Positions 1 to 11,845 are shown, counted from the stretch's first letter. The stretch: 64,000 bases of DNA from Owenia fusiformis (GCA_903813345.2 CAIIXF020000005.1:33299375-33363374); one strand, 5' to 3'. The notes: generated by a model from the letters alone, not told the origin. Translations and numbers: made by a program.

Positions 1-167
1 ATATTTCATGGCATGGTATAAAATGGCCATAAAAATCGTGACCACCAGAGATAGACCACTGAGACTGGGTAGATTGATAATACATTGACCAAGGCTCAAT
101 TCTGCCAAATATGACACTAAATCCATGCAGGATGACTGGACTGGGTTATTAAGATTTGTTTGGGATA

Positions 168-187
168 CGTTTTTGGCTCGCCCTGTA
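168..187. repeat. Conserved element terminus (copy 1 of 3)
   Basis: The motif TACAGGGYGAGCC followed by A-rich sequence occurs here in reverse orientation and again near 17873 and 29832. Three copies of one 15-20 bp end in 64 kb suggest the terminal repeat of a dispersed DNA transposon. No partner end is clear within a few hundred bases of this copy. Confidence 0.4.
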
Positions 188-494
188 TTAAGGAAAAAGA
201 GTTACTTTTGACTACCGTGTTCTTAACCACACAGTGATATTGAGAAATGAAATGAAGAAGTTCAACTGAAGAATGTTGGATTTCAAGATGAAATTTAATA
301 AAAAATGAGGAAAAGGTTTCTCCGTTAATAAATACTACTGAGTTAACTAGTGTAAATCCCTGGTCTTTATACAGGGCATGGCTCGATTATGTTATGTTCA
401 TTATCAAAAATGCTGCCTTAATTTTGTAATCTTAACCTTCATATATATTTGTCTTACTTATAGAGAGCAAAAAATAATGCTGATTAAATAAGCG

Positions 495-728
495 AAAAAA
501 AATTTTGGGCCCCTAAACCCCTAAAGTGGGCCCAAATTTTGAAATATTGAGGCCCATTTTCTTCAAAATTTGGCCTGAAATTAAAAAATAAGGCCTTAAA
601 AGGCCCTCTTATGACCAAAAAGGCCCACTTTTTAGGGCCTTAAGGCCTTTTTTGGTCCCAATTTTTATTCTTGGCCCGCCCAAGGGGGCCCGAACCCCCA
701 GCCCCCCCCCCAGATCCGCCAGTGTTCA
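495..728. mobile_element. GGCCC-rich hAT-like non-autonomous element
   Basis: A G/C-run-rich island lies in AT-rich sequence, with repeated GGCCC, AAGGCC and CCAAATTT blocks. It ends at a poly-C tract and GATCCGCCAGTG. Read in reverse it starts CACTGGCGGATC, the kind of end seen on many non-autonomous hAT elements. A related stretch is at 13013-13203, near CACTGGCTACGCC. No transposase coding is present. Class assignment is from memory of TIR style. Confidence 0.45.
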
Positions 729-1128
729 TTATTTAGTCATCATCATTTTCATGATCAGTTATGGAGGTATTTGGACAAATGCCTTTGCATACCTACTTCA
801 TAGAAGTAAAATATGCCTAACACACACAATGGATGATCTCTGAGAGAGGGGAGCTGCATTTAGGCAATGGGAACAAACGTTTCGTTGCTTTTTTCCCAGC
901 AGTTTATTTCCCTTCCACTCCTGGATCTGATGGTATACTCTATAATTGTTGTTTTCCGCAGCATCAGAAGTTGGAGGAAGAACACAGGGCTGCAATAATT
1001 CATATCTTGCTGCTCTCTTTTAATAGAATTTTTGAAGCCTAAGTTCATTTAGGGTTTCACCATTTTTCCACCATAAATTGACAAAAGAGCATGTTCCTCG
1101 ATCTGCAATGACAGAGTTACTTGCATTT

Positions 1129-1604
1129 CACTGGTTTTCCACTTGATTACGTTGTAACAAAATGTCGGAACATCGAAGATATGATTTTTCTTTTTTCCTT
1201 ATTTCATGCGTTGTAGGCAGAATTATCACAAACATGTATCAGTATTATATGTTTAAAAAATGTACATATTTGCGGACAAATAGTTCAGAAGACAACAGAA
1301 TCGTCGATTTACTTCCTTACTTAAGTTACATAAACGGTATTTTGATAAACAGTTAAGATCTCACTTTGAACTGCCACCGTTTATGTAAGGAATTAAATCA
1401 ACAATTCTGTTGTCTTCTGAGCTATTTTTGCGCAAACATGTACATTTCTAAAACATATGATACTGATACACGATTGTGAGAAAAAAACATCGTGGGGATT
1501 CTGCCTACAACGAGTGAAAAAAAGGAAAAAAGAAATATCGTGCCTTCGACGTTTAGATATTTGACCCGTTTCGGTAAGAAGCGTAATTGATCGAATCACC
1601 AGTG
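1129..1604. mobile_element. Foldback MITE family F, copy 1
   Basis: The element opens with CACTGG and closes with CACCAGTG. Its two halves are inverted copies of each other: the left half carries AAAATGTCGGAACATCGAAG, GTTGTAGGCAGAAT and TCAGAAGACAACAGAAT, and the right half carries their reverse complements. It is shorter and more diverged than copy 2 (8241-8780). Short ORFs in it are frames of the stem, not genes. Confidence 0.8.
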
Positions 1605-3503
1605 CTTTGATAATTTAAAAACAACCGCTTGTTTTCTCAAGAACTCACTCTTTTCTATCTGCCTCAATGATAGCTTCTTGTCTATGCCATATATAACCTG
1701 AATGCGTTGTCACACCCCAGAAAAGATAAACAAAATATTGTCACAGACCACTTTTTCCGAAGACAATCTTATTTCATTTATATTCCAACATTTTGATTCT
1801 TGGGTTGCTGCTTTTGGTTCAGGTTTGAAGAAAATGTTGAAGTTTGTGTTTTATGCATGATAAATTAGAAGCACAAGGAGATCTGTATGAGTATACTGTA
1901 TTTGAGGTTTGGACACTTTGCATTGCAGTTTTCACAATCACAATATCTGCATCCGATTCTGAATGTAGCACATGTACACTCAATGTTTTCCAACCTGACA
2001 GACAGATTTACCATCATTCCTACGTACTGAAATTATATTAATGAAAGACTCCCCAGATATCTGAGATTTAAATGTGCTCTATCAGTTTAAATTCCGTTTA
2101 ATAACCATAAATTCGTTTCTACAGCATTATACATCCAATTTTATAGTTCAAAAGTAATGTACTCTTAATATGTAATGATTTATTTATCTGATGAATTTAA
2201 ATTCTGTAATTGCGGATTGTAAATAATAATTTAAACAATATTAAATTCCACAGAAACTACAACTTACATTATTTAGATAAGTTATCGAATACCCTAATAT
2301 CAGAGTGGTGATATGTAATTATTCATCAAATACAAGTGAGGTCACCTTAACATTTCACCTGGTGCAACTAATAAGGTATAAACCGTCACAAAACTTTAGA
2401 TGATGACAATCCTATATAAATGATTTAGATGTCAACTCTAATACAAATGTGATGCATTTTGGGAGTTAGTCATCAAAACTATAGTCTCCCCTATAGTAGG
2501 CGGGGCAAAACTATGAAAATGAAATAATTTTTTTCTTCCTAAGTATACACGTTAGAATTCTGACACTCACCAAATATGAAGTTCATATAAATATGTAACA
2601 CCATGATTTTTTTCATGCTTTTCTGACTAACTGATCCTAAAATATCTAAATAGATATGTGAAAACATGCCTGTTTTGTGGCCTATTTTGTTATACTTTGG
2701 GGTCAAATGACCAATTACTGGTCTCAAAAATGGTTAAAATAATATTTTAATTATTTGTGAATATGTGGTCTATCATAATAAAGCTTGAATACTTGACTAA
2801 AGTATTCCATTTGGGAAGGAAAAATTGTTTCCTACCAATACTCAATTTTGGGGTAGGGTTGTAGGGGGTACCTAGGAAGTGAAATTTCATATTTGTCCAC
2901 TGCATACATTTTTCTACATTTTTGATATGTTTTTCAACTGATATCAATACATAATATAAGACTAATTTAAAAACTGTTGCAATTTTGGGGATGTTTGGGC
3001 CTTTTATGAGCCCATTTGCTTGGCCTAAAAGACCGACAGCCGACCACCGATCACGTGTACCCAACTGTGGAGAGTTACAGTACTGGTGATCAGTCTTTTT
3101 TGTAAACCCGTTAAAAAACGTTTAACATCTGCACTTTTTAACCGTCTCGTTCACGTAACAATATTTATAGTGAGGAATTATATCAATAATTCTGGCGTCT
3201 TGTGATCAAAAATGAAAAAGTTCGTGAAGATTACTAAATCGTGAAAATATAAAAAAAAATGTAAGCCTACCTCTGAGGCTGAACCATTTTTTACCGAAAC
3301 GGATCAGTTTTCGTAATCAGTTTTTATTCTAAATAATTGTAAATTGAAAAAATATCCAGTAGCCAAAATGGAATTTTTCCATTGTCAGTTGTCACCGGTT
3401 TCTTTATATGTTAAATGTCAAATCGCGGAAGTATTAGGGTGACCATGATCCCTGGGCGCCATACTTTCTTTTACATGAAGGTCACTTTGCTCTTGTGTTT
3501 CAG
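1605..3503. other. AT-rich non-coding sequence upstream of GPCR exon
   Basis: I see no supportable gene here. Short ORFs lack recognisable motifs. The stretch just upstream of 3504 is pyrimidine-rich and ends TTTCAG, a splice acceptor, so at least part of it is intron. TM1-TM4 exons of the GPCR were looked for and not found. Confidence 0.5.
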
Positions 3504-3963
3504 GTGTCTGATTGACGCCCGAAAGGAGACCTACGCCCTCTTCAATAATCTTTATTCCAGTACTATGATCGTTGTATTTATGGTGAACCTATTCAGCTAT
3601 ACACTTGTTATTTGTAAGGTTCGAGTTCACAGTAAAAACATCAAACAATCCACGCAAGGATCAGCTATTAACAAAATTGCCGCAACATCAGCGCTGTTAA
3701 TTCTTGCGTATTTTGCCCAGTGGTGGCCATGGTTTATATACGCCATATGGTCCCTCATTGGCAACAGTCCCCATATAATCCTTGTTGTCTTAAACACTAT
3801 ATTCTGTAACTTGGGCGGGGCATTTAATTTCTTTGCGTATAGTACATTCAGAAAGCGACTAGGGGAAAGAAACGCCAATGTTACGACAGAGAGGTTAGAG
3901 GGATGTGAAGATGAGGTCCAGGCACCAACTTCGTCCAAGGCAACTAAGGACATGCGATATTGA
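3504..3963 (+). CDS. Class A GPCR, 3'-terminal exon (TM5-TM7, partial)
   Basis: The open frame begins right after a TTTCAG acceptor (exon phase 1) and ends with TGA at 3961-3963. It encodes roughly the last 153 residues of a rhodopsin-like receptor. TM5 lies around LYSSTMIVVFMV. A basic third intracellular loop follows (KVRVHSKNIKQS). TM6 carries AQWWPWFIYA, the place of the CWxP toggle motif. TM7 ends NFFAYSTFRKRL, where the family's NPxxY reads NFFAY, followed by helix 8 and a polar tail. An in-frame ATG at 3415 precedes the acceptor, but a receptor starting there would lack TM1-TM4, so the true 5' exons must be upstream (outside the window or lost). Ligand unknown. Because decayed copies of its tail follow, pseudogene status cannot be excluded, although this exon has no frame break. 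Confidence 0.75.
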
Positions 3964-4084
3964 ATCGCATATAGGCGAACTAAGGATATTGAATAATGCC
4001 ATAGAGTACCACTTGTCGTCCCACTTACATTTCACTTTAATTGAATAGATGGCAGCGACATACGAGTTCTTGTGTGGTCTTGAA

Positions 4085-4500
4085 CAAGATATTCTGTAAC
4101 TTTGGTCCGGCTTTCATTTCGTATAATCACGGGCTCTTCTCTTTGATAGAGCCCGTGGTGTAATACATTCAGAAAGCGACTTGTTGAATTCGAAAGAACT
4201 CCAAATGTTGCGAGGAAGAACTTCTAGAAATATGTGGCTATAGAAGTCCAGGCATCAACTTGGTCCAGGGCAACTGACGACATTATATGAGTCAAAAGAA
4301 TTAAAGCTGTAGTTCTACCTACATTTCTATAATTTAAAAGTACATGCACCAATTTCGTCCAGGGCAACTTATCATCATGAATGACGCAAAAGAATTAACG
4401 TTGATAGTTCCACCCACATAAGGTAATTATTAAAAGAGGCACCATTTTCGTCCATGGTGACTACTGTAAGCATATTGAATGACGCATTAATTAACTCTGG
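4085..4500 (+). pseudogene. Decayed tandem copies of the GPCR 3' end
   Basis: Positions 4085-4290 repeat, with many changes, the GPCR TM7/tail and early 3' UTR: ATTCTGTAACTT, ACATTCAGAAAGCGACT and GTCCAGGCA-CAACTT-GTCCA occur in the same order as at 3803-3945. Shorter tail-only echoes occur near 4340-4390 and 4434-4490, each with GTCCA-GG followed by GAATGACGC. No frame stays open. A 30-nt hairpin (4128-4157) interrupts the first copy where the parent has only GTATAGTACATTC. Confidence 0.75.
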
Positions 4501-6572
4501 TCGTTCCTCTAAGGCCCATTGAAAAGTTTAAATTTATGGTATAATCGTTCACATATTACTTTTCAGGACTTGAAAAAATTCACTTTTGAAAAAAATTATT
4601 TATCTTATAATTTTCAAATATTTGAATTTCCCGCCATTTAAGAAACAGATGTGTGAGGTCATTTAGCTGGCAAAATATTTTTTAAAAACTTTTCTCGTAC
4701 AAATATTTTCTAAATATGATGAACTTGTAAAATAATGCAATATCAGAATATTGTTGGCCTTTCTAGGCTTTTTATCATGTTTTAAATATTCATGTACAGT
4801 ACCATTGGATTCAATGAGAAATAAAATCTTAGAATGCTTTTTCTCTGAACCACTTTTCTAACCTAATGGCTAATTTCTTGTTTATTTTTCATTCAATTTT
4901 CACCTCCATTCAGTTTTTTCAACACTAAATGGGTTAGGATGTATGTTATGCGTTGGTGTAAATTGTTGTTTAACAATATATGCGCGCGACAACTAAAACT
5001 TTAATTTGAAATTAATTCACATTTTTTAAAAAGTTTCGCAAATTGTTTCATCAAACATAATGAAACATTTTGATAATATTGGGTAATACTATAATATAAG
5101 CCAAAGGGGTTTAAACATTATTTGGAACCTTTAAATTTCTGATCGGAGTTAGAGATACCTTTTAAATGATTTAATAAGTGAGCACAAGTCTTATTTTTAT
5201 GTTATGATTAAAAAGCACTTATTGTTGAAAATCCTCACCAGAAACACAATGGTGCATTCTTATTTCTATGCTCACATGTTTGTCAAATGATATTTAGGGA
5301 GTGTTGAAGATGATGTTATAAATCGATAAAGTAGACCTAATCAGAATATTTTTTCTACTCCGGAAGTGGCACGGAAACGATATTAATAAAGCCAGTGATC
5401 CAGAACGTAAAACTGCCATTATCGATAATCGTGTGATATGTAAAAGTGCACATTTATGCGTTGATATGATGAATTTATAATCAGGAGATACGATTGATTG
5501 ATTTGTTAATGAGGTTTATTCAATATATTGTTTCTTGTGTGTGAGTGACAATTCAAGGACGATGAGTTCTTGCAAGTAGTTCAAACTGCACCCCCCAAAA
5601 TGAGTCTGGTAATTACATATCCTAATTGTCCCCAATTTTATTCTATATCCTTAACAGATCCGTATAACTGATAGCTTGAGCAACTGAGCCCTTTTTAAGC
5701 AAGATGTAAAGAACATGCATATACATTGTCAGAAAAGAACGATTTCGTCGATAATCATCCGTGCTCTTGCTTACAAGTCCGCCCGTCTAGGCGAACGTAT
5801 GTACAACTCTGTGGCTGCCACTGCACAATATTTGTGTATTTTTGAATTCTATAAAACCAGGTTGCTTATAATCCCGATAAACCCACCAACGCAATATGGA
5901 TGCTTCATTTATTTCATCTGAAACTTGAGCTGATGAGATAGGTATAAAAATGAAATCATATCATGCGTATAATTGGCGAAAATTATTAACTTGACATGCC
6001 AGTGTGAGTGAATCAATCAATACAGTCCCCTCTTCTCGCCCACAATTACCATTGTATCATTTTACGTAGACATTTTCTAGTGCCTACCAGAACGTTTTTC
6101 ATTCTAAGGCCAAATTGATTTAATCGTCCAGAGGCCCCACGTCACAAGTCATTTTCTAAGTTTCTTCTCATAACCGTTAGCACTGGTCCCCAACTGGTTA
6201 TAAAGACGTTACGTCTTTATAACAAAATGGATTAACTTCCGTCGGAGTAATTTTTTTATTTTTACCAAGAAGGAGGTTGATTTGCATCCAAATATTTTAC
6301 CCTCAGTCAGGTTCACTAAGTAAGTCAACATTCGAAATTCTGATGTTCATCAATATTTACTGAGAATGGTGCCACAATTAAAGTAAACCTCTGCTTTATT
6401 ATTTTCAATATACCTATCAGCAAACGCGTAAATGATAATTTTGATGTTCTGTTACATAGAATTCTTCAAAGGGTTACCAGAGTGCTCCCCGGGAATGGGT
6501 ATATCCGTCTTGTGCAATCAAAATAATAGCGGGTAGTTCGAATCTTTGTTTGAGTTTATAGCTTACATCTCT
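4501..6572. other. AT-rich intergenic sequence, no gene seen
   Basis: No frame with recognisable protein features. The one notable structure is a hairpin at 6197-6223, with 12-bp perfect arms (GTTATAAAGACG and its complement) and a 3-nt loop. Confidence 0.5.
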
Positions 6573-7299
6573 AAAGAAGCACGTAGGTTATCGCAAACAA
6601 TTTCAAACGATTCTAACTTGAATTATGAATATTTTTTGATCATGAACATGGGTGTATCTTTTAGATCCATTCATTATCTTCAAGAAAAGTATATATAATG
6701 ATAATTTAGTTAATCAGACCTAAGTAATATTGAAGGGGCAATGGACCAATCAACATACTTTTTCAAAAATGTTGACCTAATTTTCACCAAAAATGCAACC
6801 TATTATTAAATTGTTGAATGCATAATTAGAATGTGCTTTGAGACATGTTCGATTTCCTAAAAGGAAAATTTGATTGCTCCAGGGACTTTAAAGATATTCA
6901 ATTTGGATGACCAAAATGAACTGAAACCAATGGATAGCATGAGATTTTTCAATGGAGAAATAACACGGGGAACACTTATCTTAATGCAATTAAGTTTTTC
7001 TTTCAAGAACTATTTGATGCATCAAAATAAAGAATAGTAATGCATTAAACATTGTAAAAAATGATTGCATTTTTGGTGAAAATGGGGTCAACATCTTCAA
7101 AATGGGGTCAAAATGTGTGTTGATGGGTTAATTGGTAGTTAAATATCTCCGAGTTTGTTTGAATTTATTATTACTGTGCATAATTTTCTTTGAGATAATG
7201 AATTGATCTAAAAGATAAACTTGTCTTCATTGTCAGAAAATAGTCATAATCCAAGATATAACCTTCTGAAATTGTTTGCGATAACCCACGTGCTCCTTT
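6573..7299. mobile_element. MITE family M, copy 1
   Basis: Both ends carry the inverted repeat AAAGRAGCACGTRGGTTATC followed by GCAAACAATTTC, facing each other at 6573-6605 and 7266-7299. The interior includes GGTGAAAATGGGGTCAACAT. The same element lies in reverse orientation inside DNM1L intron 7 (46649-47257). There is no coding capacity, so this is a non-autonomous DNA element. Confidence 0.8.
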
Positions 7300-8000
7300 T
7301 AAACCATATCATGATGATATGACATCTCATTGAAAGGTACACGCAGTTTTTGGCGATTCATCATGATAAAAGACTAATATAAATATAATGAAAAAACAGG
7401 AGTTGACACCCTGACATTTAGAATTGAAATTTCCTCCATAATTGTCGACTGATGTTTAAAAGTCAAGAAAACAAGGCTGAACATAAAACATTGACCCATT
7501 TACTGTCTATTTATCATGGAATTACGAAGGGAAACATTATTTATGACTTAAATCGTTAACAGTTATGTTGTATTCAAGAAACTTATCAATTTAAAAATGC
7601 AAAATGTTCAATTTTGTTGCTCAATTATATAATTGTAGATCATAACAACGTTTACAAAATTATTTAAAACGGATATTTACATTAGTTGGCATGTGTCAGT
7701 GAATAAGAAGAATATGATTTTGATTCTATATCGTGTTCCCAAAGGAATCTGTTATATGTAAACAACGTACTTTTATCACCCCAAACTGAAACGTCTCGAA
7801 TACTTATTTCGCGAACGCGTGTTGAGAATGAATTAGAGATGTATTCAAAATTAATACGTTAAAATATGTATTATCATCTTAACCACCTCACAAATTATTT
7901 TAGAAATCATAGATGTACGATTATTTAGATATTTATTTTCGAATGTAGACTTACTTACTGAACCTGACTGTACTCCTGTCACAAGTATATACATCCAAGG

Positions 8001-8145
8001 ACTCCAATAATCGAATGAGAATTCCTCACTTCAGCAACCAGGACATTAATAGGCCAAAACTTAAAGCAACCAAGACGTTATGAAATTCACCAAATAACGT
8101 CCTGGTTGCTGAGGTGAGGAGTTTTCACTCGATTATTGGAGCTGC
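8001..8145. repeat. Short foldback (about 40-bp arms)
   Basis: CCAATAATCGAATGAGAATT followed by CCTCACTTCAGCAACCAGGAC at the left is matched in inverse by GTCCTGGTTGCTGAGGTGAGGAG and then TTTTCACTCGATTATTGG at the right, with about 60 nt between. It is a foldback of MITE type; no second copy was found. Confidence 0.7.
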
Positions 8146-8240
8146 TGGATATGTTTGCTCGTGACTGCCTGGATTTTCAGTAACCGGAAATAAAAATGCA
8201 TATAAGATTAATCATTTTCTATAAAAAAAACTTCCTGATT

Positions 8241-8780
8241 CACTGGTGATCCACTCGATTACGCTGGTTACCGAAACGAACCGTTTTGGTAACAAAATGT
8301 CGGAACATCGAAGGTACGATTTTTCTCGTTTCCTAATTTCAAGCGTTGTAGGCAGAATCCCCACGACGTTTTTTCTCACAACGTTTATCAGTGTCATATG
8401 TTTTAGAAAATGTACATGTTTGCGAAAAAATAGCTCAGAAGACAACAGAATCGTCGATTTACTTCCTCACTTAAGTTACATACACGGTTTGGGTTAAAAG
8501 TGCAGATCTTAAATGTTTTTCGAAAAACCGTTTATGTAACTTAAGTGAGGAATTAAATCGACGATTCTGTTGTCTTCTGAACTATTTGTTCGCAAATATG
8601 TACACTTTCTTAAACATATGATACTGATACACGTTTGTGTTAAAAAATGTCGTGGGAATTCTGCCTACAACGTGTGAAATAAGGGAACGAGAAAAATCGT
8701 ACCTTCGATGATCCGACATTTTGTTACAAAACGAACCGTTTTGGTATTGGTAACCAGCGTAATCGAGTGGATCACCAGTG
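8241..8780. mobile_element. Foldback MITE family F, copy 2 (most intact)
   Basis: A 540-bp element starts CACTGGTGATCCACTCGATT and ends with its reverse complement. The arms meet near 8490-8530, so almost the whole element is one inverted repeat. It is flanked on both sides by TGATT (8236-8240 and 8781-8785), a plausible 5-bp target-site duplication. Related copies: 1129-1604 and 16544-17003. Confidence 0.85.
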
Positions 8781-9292
8781 TGATTGATTTATCAAACTTC
8801 AAGTGGTACTATTTTGATCAAGGGGACTCCCCTTTGCAATCGAAAAAGCAAAGACATTCTTGGCATAGGCTGCACACGTATCAAATGTGTTTTACGTGTC
8901 TGAGAACATGGCCATATGAAATACATAATATGAAATATTGAACGTCGTTTTATTTTCAGGGATTTAAATTAATTGGCTGATAAGTATATGTCATTCTTTA
9001 AAAAATTATATTATCTTTTAACAAGGCATTAACCTGCCGAAATGTCAACAACATTTGTTATAGACGCCAACCGCCGTCACAAAAAACGGAGACCATACAT
9101 AAAAATGCAGAGATGAAAGACAGAAGTCATTTATGAAGTCGTGTTATCAAAATTACTAAATGTTATTAACATAGAGCTTGTATACCGTGCCTTGGGCGCC
9201 CAGATGATCTAGCTGTGACGTTTAAAATATGATATAAAATTAACCTGATTTCATCTCTTTAACGGTTACTTAGGTAAGAATCCATTACCCAA

Positions 9293-10090
9293 TATCAGGG
9301 GGTAGAAACGCGTCCAGTATTTTCGTCAGGTACAAACCGAGATACTAGACGCAGACCTCCATTTTTGATCCAAAGAGGGGTAGGTGTGATTTTACTCGGT
9401 CTGTGATCGTTTTACAGTGTTACCTTTTCTAGAAACAGACTCATCAGATTCCCAGTAGGCCTACATTGAGGAACACACAATTCTTATAAAATGACAGTCA
9501 TCTATCTAGATTTTTGTAATGTGGGGTTAAGCACGGACGGAAATATTTTGATTTTTTCCAGGAAATACACGAATCGAGTCAGATTTCTTTTTATTTATCA
9601 TTTCATTTACAGGATATGCAATTTTCTTGTGTATTGAATAAGAATACAGCTTCCAATCTGCAAATTTTAGCTTTGAAATGATCGAGAATAGAAAAATGAC
9701 GAAATTTAAGGAACTGGACGCAAGCAATCCGGAATTAACAGGCTTTCGTCCAGTACAATTTTTATTTCGTCAATTATTTCTAAAAATTCGTCATTTTTTT
9801 TTATCGATCACCTTTAAGCTAAACTATTTGCAGATTAGAGGCTTGTTAGTTCATACACAAGAAAATTGCAAATTTTGTCAATGAAATGGTAAATAAAACA
9901 TGTAAAAAGAAATATAACTCGATTCGTGTATTTCCTGAAAAAATATCATTACAGAAAAACACTGTAAAACGATCACAGGCAACCGAGTAAAAGTACAACT
10001 ACCTCTCTCTGGATCAAAAATGGAGGTCTGCGTCGTGTATTTCCAGTTGTACCAGACGAAAATACAGGACGCTTTCTATCCCCTGAATAT
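9293..10090. mobile_element. Long foldback element, about 800 bp
   Basis: The ends TCAGGGGGTAGAAACGCGTCC (left) and GGACGCTTTCTATCCCCTGA (right) are inverted copies. The inversion continues inward through GACGCAGACCTCCATTTTTG/CAAAAATGGAGGTCTGCGTC, the ACTCGGT/CCGAGTA blocks, CACGAATCGAGT/ACTCGATTCGTG and the ACACAAGAAAATTG block. Short ORFs in both arms are by-products. This is a non-autonomous foldback with no transposase. Confidence 0.8.
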
Positions 10091-10759
10091 CTAATAGCCA
10101 TCTTTTAATTTACCTCCTACAGAAACAGAGAACGCGATTTTTCGAACACGCGGGACATCTGTTTGCTATGGTGTTATGCCTCGTCTTCACTAGTTTAGCT
10201 CACAAACCACAATAACATTTACATATTCACACACAGTTTAAATTAAAGTACGACCGTACTTTTATCAGTGTCTCACAGCTATTACTAGCACTTGATATTT
10301 GTTTACATATAATTGTCCTTCACAAATAGATCCGTGTATTTTTAACAGGATCAGTGGATATACAACTTTTCATACAGCATAGGCTTTGCATAGACCTTAT
10401 TTCCCTCTATTGGTTAACAATGGTGCTGTGACCTAATTTCCCTCTAAATACATGTATGTATGGCATGCTTAGTACTATGATACTAGGACCTATTTTCCTT
10501 TCTATTTTCCTTTGTGTTGGCATAGCATAATGCTATGACCTGATTTTCTTTTTTCTTGGCTTTATTTACATAATTTCCCTCTGGGCAACCTTGAAGACAT
10601 GCTGTTTCAATATAAAACATGAAGCCTTTTGCCTTTTGACAATGATATGAATTCGTTCAAAAATAGTTATAATTTGGGATTTTAGTGCTGTTACACGGAC
10701 GGTATGTCAAAAATCTATGCTGTGTATTGGTGGGCTTGTTTAGCAAACGTTGGCCTGAA

Positions 10760-10830
10760 TCATGGTGTCCAACCAAAACGCTCAGATTACATGCACGAAG
10801 GATCGTTTCATTTCTGAAACTAAACAAAGA
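10760..10830 (+). repeat. Fragment of dispersed repeat G
   Basis: GGTGTCCAACC-AAACGCTC followed by ACATGCACGA-GGA-CGTTTCATT matches the ends of the larger repeats at 11517-11845 (inverted) and 19859-20672. Only one end is preserved here. Confidence 0.6.
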
Positions 10831-11062
10831 ACGCCGGCGGGCGGATATGATGAGCCTTCTGACGATTTCCCGAATAATGGGAATAAGAGGTATGTGCTAC
10901 TATACCATTCGGTGGGCGTGATATCCATGTTGTACTTGGCTGGCTGTTGACGTTTGAAGTAAATAAGAGCTGTACGGAGCAGTATAGTCAGGCCCGTAGC
11001 CAGAATTTTCCAAGTGGGGGTTCACTTTTCCAAAAAAAAATTCTAGGGGGGTTCACTTTGGC

Positions 11063-11380
11063 AAAGGACGATTTTCGTTTTGGAGAACAGTCTCCTGGGC
11101 TAATAATCTTTTTCATGAAAAATTGGTCTGAAGCAGGGATAACGCTCAATTAGACCGATTCAATAAAATACAAGTCTCGATTTGGGGAAAGAAGTTCATC
11201 AGTGTACAGCGTATTGTATTTTTTTGCGAAAAATCTAGAAATATTACCCAAATTAAATTATGACTATTCAAAAGAGGACATTCAAATCTATATTATGTAA
11301 ACAAATCAAATTTGTCCAAAGCAGGGATAATGCTCATTTCGATTGATGAACTTTGTTCTCCAAACCGAGAATCGTCCTTT
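11063..11380. mobile_element. MITE family N, copy 1
   Basis: Starts AAAGGACGATTTTCGTTTTG followed by GAGAAC and ends GTTCTCCAAACCGAGAATCG followed by TCCTTT, its inverted copy. The interior contains AGCAGGGATAACGCTCAATT and AGTCTCGATTTGGGGAAAGA. The same element occurs at 18353-18746. It sits inside a G-run-rich stretch (about 10987-11510) with a GGCCCGTAGCCAG motif, suggesting insertion into an older hAT-like repeat. Confidence 0.8.
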
Positions 11381-11516
11381 GGCCAAAAATCACTCAAAAA
11401 ATTGTCAGAATGGTGAAAAACTGCATAATTTTGAAAGAAATTTTGACCAGGGGGGGGGGTTATCAAAATTGATGAACGTTTTTGTCATTCTACTGGTCAA
11501 AACCCCCTGTCGAGAC

Positions 11517-11845
11517 ATGTGATTAGTTCAGTCAAGATTAGAGCATCAGGGTATATTTTGGTCAAATTCCAAAGCTTCAACACACCATACATTATCGTAA
11601 TTGTGATTTGATGACAAATCCAATCTTAAAATGATGACATTCTCATATTCAAGAAACGCTGCGATCTGGTTAACACAGTGAACACATAACGTACAATATG
11701 GAAGAGAAACGAGTGAAACAATAGTTACGGTCAAAGTGGGATATTCATTAGCCGCCATTTTATTTCGCTCCGCAGTGTTTCTGCGTGAATGAAACGCCCC
11801 GTTGTGCATGTAAGAGCGTTTAGGTTGGACACCGTGTGAATGTTA
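11517..11845 (-). repeat. Dispersed repeat G, copy 2 (inverted to 19859-20672)
   Basis: The run from ACATGTGATTAGTTCA through GATTAGAGCA, CATACATTATCGTAATTGTG, GAATATGAGAATGTC (as complement), GCCGCCATTTTATTT and GAGCGTTTAGGTTGGACACC matches, in reverse complement, the outer parts of 19859-20672. It is about 330 bp against about 810 bp, so the middle is deleted or was inserted in the other copy. Confidence 0.75.

Noticed and set aside
3415-3503. ATG at 3415 as the start of a 182-aa protein
   Set aside because: A TTTCAG acceptor sits at 3498-3503, and the first 30 residues do not resemble a receptor; an isolated TM5-TM7 protein is unlikely.
8246-8497. ORFs on both strands in 8212-8497, 1162-1356 and 16604-16852 with similar peptides (MSEHRRYDFS-FLIS-VVGRI)
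   Set aside because: The shared peptide comes from the family F foldback stem, on either strand; copies differ by frameshifts and none extends beyond the element.
11546-11809. 87-aa minus-strand ORF
   Set aside because: Lies wholly inside dispersed repeat G.
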